Shown here piece by piece: positions 58,501 to 64,000 of a DNA stretch of 64,000 bases. Source of the DNA: Chamaelirium japonicum (lineage: Eukaryota > Streptophyta > Magnoliopsida > Liliales > Melanthiaceae). Both the position numbers and the translations under genes were made by a program. Positions within the stretch are counted from its first letter, which is position 1. Every line of letters begins with the position of its first letter. The stretch covers positions 87,379,703-87,443,702 of the forward strand of contig OX393549.1 in assembly GCA_947650365.1 (NCBI GenBank). The letters run 5' to 3'. The notes beneath the pieces were generated by a model. It ran no database searches. It saw only the letters and a program-made list of their open reading frames with translations, and was not told the origin of the DNA.

Positions 58501-61322
58501 GGCTCCATTTACTGCATTTGCTTTTGGCCCAATCGTAGTGTGTCATGTCGTTGTCGTTTATTTAAAGGGGTACAATGGAGACTACACTTGCTATCGGACT
58601 CAGTGGCGGACCCAGGATTTTTCTTTAGGAGGGGCATAATTATTAAATAGTAACTACAGTCGCTGCCTCACAGTCGAAGGCATTGGCAGGCGGCGTGACA
58701 ATGTCTCTACCCTTCATTCGATAGCGCAACAAAAGGCCTATTAGGATTTTGCCTCTAGTGGAGGAGAATTTCGATCCTCAAGAGTCTTTCGAAAATTTGG
58801 AACTATAATTGGCCGACTCGATCGGGGTGCACGGGTTGTAAATAATAGACCAGATTCTTTTTTCTTTTTTTTGCCAGGGGGGATTTCATACATACTCCCA
58901 AAAACCAATAAATAGGTCCTGATGCCCACTTGATTCTTATTCACTAAGGGCTATGGGATGAACTCTACGAAGATGCCACATGCGCAGGAGGTGGCAGAAG
59001 GCGGTAGGTGTTGGCTAGACAGTGGTGGGCGTCGGTGGCCGGTAAACGGCGAGCCGGCCATGGGTCACCAATACAGGCAGCAATGGCGGGTGGTGGCCGG
59101 CGGCGACGGGGTGGTCTATGTGGCGGTGGGGGTGGGGGTCGGTGGCATGACAATGGATATTGACTGACTGGGGATGGTGGCCGGTGGGACGGTGGTGGCC
59201 ACCTCCATGTGAAGTTGGCAACCAAAAGTTTGCTGGAATTTATTTTTTGATAAATTACACTTTGCTCCCCCCTAGTTTAGCTCAAAAACATTTAACCCCC
59301 CTCTAGTTAAAAAATAACATTTTGCCCCCCTTCAATCATGTTTCGATCAGATAATTAATTACCAAATGAGGAAATCAAGTAGTTGACAAAAGGGGTATTG
59401 TGCGAACATTTCAAACTTTAGGGAGTGGTTTGGAACAAAATAAACTATTGGGGGGTTAAGTGTTTTTGACCTAAAATTCAAGGGGGTAAGTGTAACTTAT
59501 CTTTTTTTTTTCCCAAATTGAGGGGGGGCTTGAGCCCCCCCTAGGCCCAATGTAGGTCTGCCCCTGATCGGACTCGCCCATTATACCCCTTTAGATGGAC
59601 GACATGGCACATTGCGATTGGGCCGGAAGCAAACACAACTGGACAGCAAAAATGCACTCCCGTTTGAGCTTTTTTTCAATTCTCATTCCATACTTTGCCT
59701 ATATGGTAGTTAGGAGCATCAAGAATCGGGACGGAACCTGAGGGCTTGTTGGAGTTGCTCTAACATGGTCAAAAAGTAGGGCTGGCAATTTCGGACCCGG
59801 CACGAAAAATCCGACACGAAGTTAGCGAATCTGGGTCAGGGCTAAACAGGTTCGGGTCATAAATGGGTCGACACGATAGACCCACTTAATAAACGGTCCG
59901 GGTCCAGATTTAGGGTCTGGACACGACAGACCCAGGAAGACCCGTTTAAAATTCATCGAGTCGGGTCTACCCGCAATTCGATACTATAATATATAGTATC
60001 ATCGGGTCTATCGGATAATGTCGGGTTGAGTAGGTTCAGGTCAACTGAATAAATCTGTATGGTAAACGGGTCTATCCGGTCTACCCGTTTATAAACGGGT
60101 CGGGTATGGGTTTAGAATCTAGACACGATTAGTTAAACGGGTCAGATCCGGGTCTAGGGTTTTTGGACACAACCCGAAACTAGACACGACACGAACCCGA
60201 CCCGACCCATTGCCACCCCTATCGAAAAGTATCCAATGTGTAAGTTGTGGGAATTGTACTATTAGTTCAAAGATTAAAATGTGAAATTCTTGAGCTATAG
60301 ATATGTTGATTACTTGGCAATTATTCTGAAAACTTGACAATTGTTCAATAATTTAGAGGACATGGTGACTATAAATTTTTCTTGTACTAGGAATGCTATG
60401 CATACATGCAATGGGAGAGCGATTCAACCCCTATCCAGTAATTGTCCCTCCATTTTCCCGCAGTCCATGTGGCACGAACAGGATCATAGTCGTCCAATAG
60501 CAGGCACCTATCCATCAGTAGGTGCCTGCTAATGTCATCACTGCCTGCTCCACTGAGCGGCAGTGATGACATTCGTGCCACATGGCACGCATCAGCCCCC
60601 GACCGTGGGCATCCGAGGGACCTGTTAATGAAGAGGGGTCGAATTCTTCGGAGTCGTGCAGATGCACACACATCTCAATGAGGTGGACATTACTCGCGCT
60701 TCGCCACACATAAACTCCTTGAAGATGAAGCATCAATCAAAATTTTACCATTACACCCGGGAATCCGGGATATTAGTAAGAAGTGCATCTTAGAATTCTG
60801 AGGTACTATGTGCAGATCAGGGACTTGATCAGTGGAATGCAAAAGAATTGGCCGTCCCTCGCTTGCCCGAGCAGCGACGGCCAAACATTCTGGTCGCACG
60901 AATGGGCGAAGCACGGAACATGCTCGGAGTCGGTATTCGACCAACATGGGTACTTCCAGGCAGCACTCGGACTCAAGAAACAAGTCGATATCCTTCAAAT
61001 CCTACAGAATGCAGGTTGAATCTCTGCTCACAGAATACTGTGACCTAATTTATTCTTTCTATTTCCCTTTCCGCTCTCAACATTTGTTTACTTGTCAGGG
61101 ATCAAACCGAATGGCAACCTCTACAGCTCGAGCAGCATCAGTCAGGCCATTAAGGGCGCAACCGGCTACGCGGCAGGGATCGAGTGCAACACAGATGAGT
61201 CGGGGAACAGCCAACTGTACCAGATTTACCTCTGCGTCGACGCTTCGGGGACGGACTTCATCGAGTGCCCCGTGATGCCATCCGGCAAATGCTCCTCCCA
61301 AGTCCAGTTCCCCTCGTTCTAA
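55505..61322 (+). CDS. S-like ribonuclease, RNase T2 family, four exons
   Basis: A secreted or vacuolar endoribonuclease that cleaves single-stranded RNA through 2',3'-cyclic phosphates; in plants such enzymes serve phosphate recycling, senescence and stress. Exons are 55505-55606, 55702-55857, 60816-61014 and 61099-61322, all GT-AG and phase-consistent, encoding 226 residues (usual for the family). The first 23-24 residues form a signal peptide ending SAAQ before DFDFFYFVQQWPGSYCD. Active-site motif CAS I is FGIHGLWP (His61) and CAS II is FWSHEWAKHGTC (His114, Glu115, His119). Paired cysteines typical of the family are present, and the C terminus is SSQVQFPSF. Introns are 95, 4,958 and 84 bp. 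The second is packed with mobile elements, yet both splice sites and all exons are intact. Expression may be lowered by this intron. The sequence is S-like, not a self-incompatibility S-RNase. Confidence 0.95.
55885..56244 (+). mobile_element. TRIM-type LTR element, 360 bp, structurally whole
   Basis: Two 142-bp LTRs (55885-56026 and 56103-56244), each tgttgagatgg to tgggtt(t/c)gtcaca, flank 76 bp. A tRNA-Met primer site (tggtatcaaagcc) begins directly after the first, and a purine tract (gcgtgagggggggg) precedes the second. The 5-bp duplication ttcac lies at 55880-55884 and 56245-56249. LTRs differ by about 8 percent by eye, so it is younger than the copy at 14.2 kb. Non-coding. It lies 27 bp inside intron 2 of the RNase gene. 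Confidence 0.93.
56259..56869. mobile_element. hAT-type element with taggggtgtgca ends (611 bp)
   Basis: Ends taggggtgtgca and tgcacaccccta are perfect 12-bp inverted repeats, flanked by the exact 8-bp duplication tttgaaat (56251-56258 and 56870-56877). The interior is rich in aaaccga/tcggttt motifs. No coding capacity. Inserted 14 bp from the TRIM in RNase intron 2. Confidence 0.93.
57054..58021. mobile_element. Harbinger-like MITE split by a hAT element
   Basis: Ends gagcatctccaacggcct and aggccgttggagatgctc are inverted repeats with TTA on both sides (57051-57053 and 58022-58024), the 3-bp duplication of the PIF/Harbinger group. A hAT copy at 57340-57819 sits inside. Confidence 0.88.
57340..57819. 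mobile_element. hAT-type non-autonomous element (480 bp)
   Basis: Ends are tggggtggcaa and ttgccacccccta-type (reads attgccaccccta). The 8-bp duplication ctttttac is exact (57332-57339 and 57820-57827). It is oriented opposite to the 23647 copy and nested in the Harbinger-like MITE. Confidence 0.9.
57921..58144. repeat. 112-bp tandem duplication over the MITE end
   Basis: The segment gggaccttctctcaactagg through ctcttagagttggtg occurs at 57921-58032 and 58033-58144 with no visible differences. It includes the MITE's right end plus 11 bp of flank, so it arose after the insertion and recently. Confidence 0.93.
58601..59566. mobile_element. Tip100-like hAT element (966 bp) inside the MITE
   Basis: Ends cagtggcggac and tctgcccctg; exact 8-bp duplication atcggact (58593-58600 and 59567-59574). 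A gggggggcttgagcccccc hairpin lies inside the right end. A ggtggcc-rich stretch at 58970-59215 gives short open frames with no family features. Confidence 0.88.
59249..59506. mobile_element. Small inverted-repeat element nested in the Tip100-like copy
   Basis: Ends gataaattacacttt and gtaagtgtaacttatc face each other, with a body of cccccct/agggggg motifs. The target duplication is hidden by flanking T runs. Confidence 0.7.
59777..60221. mobile_element. hAT-type non-autonomous element (445 bp)
   Basis: Ends tagggctggcaa and ttgccaccccta; flanks tcaaaaag (59769-59776) and tcgaaaag (60222-60229) match at 7 of 8. Inserted 9 bp beyond the second Harbinger-like MITE, still in RNase intron 2. Confidence 0.9.
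60222..60815. repeat. End of RNase intron 2 with a nested hairpin
   Basis: At 60467-60586 two nested inverted pairs occur: ccatgtggcacgaa/ttcgtgccacatgg outside and gcaggcaccta/taggtgcctgc inside. They probably form a foldback element. The intron ends at tgtgcag before 60816. Confidence 0.8.
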
Positions 61323-62024
61323 GGACATGCTGTATCAACCTGAGTAGCTGAGCTGAGTTCTATGAGATGTAATTGATTTGGGCACAACTATGGAAGTTCC
61401 AACCAGTAGAAAATGTGGATGATTAAAGGTTTATCGGCAATCATACAGATCTACTATACATCTGAGCAAGTCTTGTGTGTCATGAATTATCACTATGTGT
61501 GCCATCATCATAAGCATCATGAGCCCTAATCGGAAAGATCGTGTGGTGTCCGAAGATTTTAGGTGGAATTATCAAGTCACAAGCATTCAGTGTTCTAAGG
61601 ATTTTCACATATCTTTTACAAGATTAAGGTGGAAGATGAATGAGGGATGGAAGAGGAAGCAAGGGATGGAAGAGAAGGAGGAAGAAGGGGAGGAGGATGG
61701 TCATATTGAAGCGGGGAGAAGGGGCCAAGGGAGGAAGAAAGGGAGAGGAGGGTGGCAATAGAACAGCGCACGAGGGGGAGAAGGAGGGTGCCGGTGAAGA
61801 AAGGGATGGAATAGGAGGAAGAAGAAGGGGAGGAGGATGAGCAGATCGAAGCGGGGAGAAGGGGCCAAGGGAGGAAGAAAGGGAGAGGAGGGGGTGCCCG
61901 ATAACTTGTGGTGCTCGTATCCGATGTAGACTGTATTACATGCTCTTTTGATGAGGACAGGTGTTCAAAGCCTGCCAACTGCAAAAACCTAGCCTTGTTT
62001 CTGCCCACAGGTGCACCACTTTAT
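61323..62024. repeat. Spacer between convergent genes, with a purine-rich direct repeat
   Basis: The RNase 3' region is followed by a purine-rich stretch. A segment of about 78 bp (ggaggaggatg... gaagcggggagaaggggcc) occurs at about 61680-61755 and 61816-61893. The PPR gene on the other strand ends at 62025, so the two genes converge. Confidence 0.8.
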
Positions 62025-64000
62025 CTATAATCCACAAGGCACAAGAGAATCCTGCTGCAGATCTTTGATGATTCTATTGCAACTCTCAATCAATGAAAAA
62101 ATCTCATGAGCAAGAGGATGATTCCGATCCCCTGCAACAAATTTGTGAACACTGTTTTGCAATTCGATCCAGCTGTAACCGGGCTGCTTCATGATCCTAT
62201 TCCTGTCCATCGACTCCCTCATTTCCATCGCATCGCTCCACCTGCCATCATCCATGTGCACATTGTACAACAGCACGTACGGTGCAGAGCTCTCAGGCTC
62301 GATCTCCACCAATGCCTCTGCAGCAACCCGAGCCAATGCCACATTGTTGTGAACCCTAGAGGCACCTAGCAATGCGCCCCAAACCGCTCGATCCGGTGGA
62401 ATTACCATGTCTTTGATCACATCCATTGCATCTTCAAGTTGCCCATGTCGGCCAATGAGGTCGACGAGTGAGGCGTAGTGCTCAATCCTAATCATGATTC
62501 CAAACTCATGAGCCATGGAATCAAACTCTCTCCTCCCTTCATCCACCAACCCAGCATGCCCACAAGCATTCAGCACGGAAACAAAAGTTATGTGGGTCGG
62601 TCTCACCTTCACCCTTTTCATTTCTTTGAAGAGCTCAAGAGCTTCCCTCGCTAACCCGTGCTGCGCATATCCTCCGATCATTGCATTCCATGACACAACA
62701 TCTTTCTGCCCTTTCATTCCATCAAAGACAGCCTTAGCATCCATCACATTCCCGCACCGTGAATACATTGTGATGAGCGAATTGTTTATTGGAATGTCCG
62801 CTACAATTGTCTTCGTTATGAGCAAGTGGATCTGAATCCCTTGGCGGAGAGTCGCAAGCCCTGCACAGGCGCTGAGCACCGACGAAAGAGTATGTCGGTC
62901 CGGTCTCTCACCCGCTGCTTGCATTTGAGAGAAGAACTCGATTGCTCCTTCGGAGTTACCATTCTGCTCGTACCCAGCTATGATTGTATTCCAAGAAACA
63001 AGGCTTTTTCGTGGCATCCTCTCGAAAAATACTCTTGCCTGATCCAACTCACCTTTCTGAGTGAAGCCGCATATCATCGAATTCCACGACCTAGCATCAG
63101 GATCAGGCAACTCCTGAAAAAGGGATTCAGCCTGATCCATCTCCAATGCCTGCACGTATCCGGCGATCATGGTGTTCCATGATACCAAGTCCCGCTCTGG
63201 CATCTCATCAAAGAGTGCCCTCGCTGAGCGAAGGTCTCCAGCTTTTACATAACACATGATCATAGCATTCCATGAGATAATGTTCCGCTGGAACCTTCCA
63301 TTCTTGTGGCCCTTCCCAGCATACCCGTCTACTTCTACATGATTGGGTCGGTTAGGAATCTTATCGAACAATCTCTGTGCTTCCTTGACTCTTCCGCTTT
63401 GGCCATAGCCAGCAATCAGAGTGTTATAAGCATCGACAGCGCCCTCGATCGCATTCACTCTCTCATTACTGAGCAAAACATTCTCTGCCTCTTCCAATCT
63501 ATGATTCCGAATAAGACCTGACACCAGCGTGCTCAGAGACGCCGAATCTCGTATGGGCATCCTATCGAACAAATCGACTGCGCTCGCGACATCCCTAATT
63601 CCAAGAAAGCCAGTGATCATTGTGTTCCAGGAGACAACGTTCCTCTCCGGCATCCTCTCGAAGAGACCCATCGCGTCCTCCATCCTCCCATTCCTCGAGT
63701 ACCCGCCGATCATCGTATTCCAAGAAACCGGGTCCCTCTCCGGCATCATTTCGAAGAGCCTCCGCCCCTCCTCGAGCTCCTCAGCGTATGTCGACGAGGC
63801 GTACCCTGATAGCATGAGGTTCCACGAGACGACGTCTCTGTGGGGCATTTCGTCGAACAGGTCCCTCGCTCGAGCTGTCTCCCGGTGCCGGACGTAGCCT
63901 GCGATCATCGAGTTCCATGTGACGACGTTGCGCTGGGGGAGGCCTTCGAAGATCCGCCGCGCGTCGAGGAGGCGGCCGCTCCGGATGAGCTGGGAGAGGG
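62025..64000 (-). CDS. PLS-class PPR protein, E type, N-terminus outside window
   Basis: An intron-free frame on the minus strand, open from the window edge at 64000 to the stop at 62025 (at least 657 residues; a methionine at 63908 is internal, because the frame upstream reads RLLDARRIFEGLPQRNVVTW). PPR repeats run in series with the phrase DVVSWNxMIxGY many times, including FQRNIISWNAMIMCYVKAG. The end is an E/E+-like region (DRAVWGALLGASRVHNN, then PGYSWIELQNSVHKFVAGDR) without a DYW domain. Such proteins act in mitochondria or plastids as site-recognition factors for RNA editing, recruiting a deaminase in trans. The repeat order and the SWIELQN tail recall the Arabidopsis At1g62260 (MEF9) group; I make that link from memory and it is not proven. 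No break seen. Confidence 0.93.
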   Translation of the reverse strand, partial: LSQLIRSGRLLDARRIFEGLPQRNVVTWNSMIAGYVRHRETARARDLFDEMPHRDVVSWNLMLSGYASSTYAEELEEGRRLFEMMPERDPVSWNTMIGGYSRNGRMEDAMGLFERMPERNVVSWNTMITGFLGIRDVASAVDLFDRMPIRDSASLSTLVSGLIRNHRLEEAENVLLSNERVNAIEGAVDAYNTLIAGYGQSGRVKEAQRLFDKIPNRPNHVEVDGYAGKGHKNGRFQRNIISWNAMIMCYVKAGDLRSARALFDEMPERDLVSWNTMIAGYVQALEMDQAESLFQELPDPDARSWNSMICGFTQKGELDQARVFFERMPRKSLVSWNTIIAGYEQNGNSEGAIEFFSQMQAAGERPDRHTLSSVLSACAGLATLRQGIQIHLLITKTIVADIPINNSLITMYSRCGNVMDAKAVFDGMKGQKDVVSWNAMIGGYAQHGLAREALELFKEMKRVKVRPTHITFVSVLNACGHAGLVDEGRREFDSMAHEFGIMIRIEHYASLVDLIGRHGQLEDAMDVIKDMVIPPDRAVWGALLGASRVHNNVALARVAAEALVEIEPESSAPYVLLYNVHMDDGRWSDAMEMRESMDRNRIMKQPGYSWIELQNSVHKFVAGDRNHPLAHEIFSLIESCNRIIKDLQQDSLVPCGL

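Larger units (their letters stand above)
58194..59760. mobile_element. Second Harbinger-like foldback MITE, carrying nested elements
   Basis: Ends gagcatcaccaacgggct and gggcttgttggagttgctc, with TAA at 58191-58193 and 59761-59763. The arms remain self-complementary well inside (ttttggcccaatcg near 58521 against cgattgggccggaag near 59617). A Tip100-like element lies at the centre. Confidence 0.85.

Noticed and set aside
55505-61322. Self-incompatibility S-RNase
   Set aside because: The layout, motifs and four-exon structure fit S-like RNases; no linked F-box genes are in the window.

Overview
The window is nuclear DNA of a flowering plant. The evidence is two organelle-type PPR genes, a NAC transcription factor with the standard three-exon layout, a secreted RNase T2 gene, and plant-specific repeats (CACTA with TNP2, Cassandra and other TRIMs, hAT, Harbinger and Mutator-like non-autonomous elements). 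The species cannot be named from sequence alone. Gene density is low and most of the window is mobile or tandem DNA.

Layout. 1-7003: a CACTA transposon on the minus strand, its left end outside the window, carrying a nearly complete transposase gene; it sits inside a broken Copia copy (7004-9971). 10238-12225: a Mutator-like foldback element filled with a short lysine-codon minisatellite. 12-18 kb: low-information DNA with a small TRIM (14247-14614) and foldback repeats. 18.1-24.8 kb: a composite tandem duplication with kilobase polypurine tracts, hAT copies and a split SINE. 25.9-26.5 kb: a short LINE-type insertion with a 19-bp target duplication. 30410-31763: the NAC gene. 32.4-33.4 kb: a LINE 3' end. 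33.4-39.6 kb: a satellite with a five-part, roughly 139-bp higher-order unit, interrupted by a structurally whole Cassandra TRIM. 39.6-43.5 kb: a broken Copia copy. 44819-44899: an intact tRNA-Leu(CAG) gene. 46840-48744: a single-exon DYW-type PPR gene. 52.4-54.4 kb: a Tip100-like hAT inserted in Copia debris. 55505-61322: an S-like RNase T2 gene with intact exons whose second intron is swollen to about 5 kb by nested elements. 62025-64000: a second PPR gene of the E type, cut by the window edge.

The host genes are unrelated in function: organelle RNA processing (two PPRs), developmental transcription (NAC) and extracellular or vacuolar RNA breakdown (RNase T2). Nothing here looks like an operon or metabolic cluster. 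The most unusual material is structural: the minisatellite-bearing foldback, the palindromic higher-order satellite with its 5S-bearing Cassandra, the polypurine duplication, and the layered insertions inside the RNase T2 intron. All junctions, target duplications and splice sites were read by eye; no database search was run.
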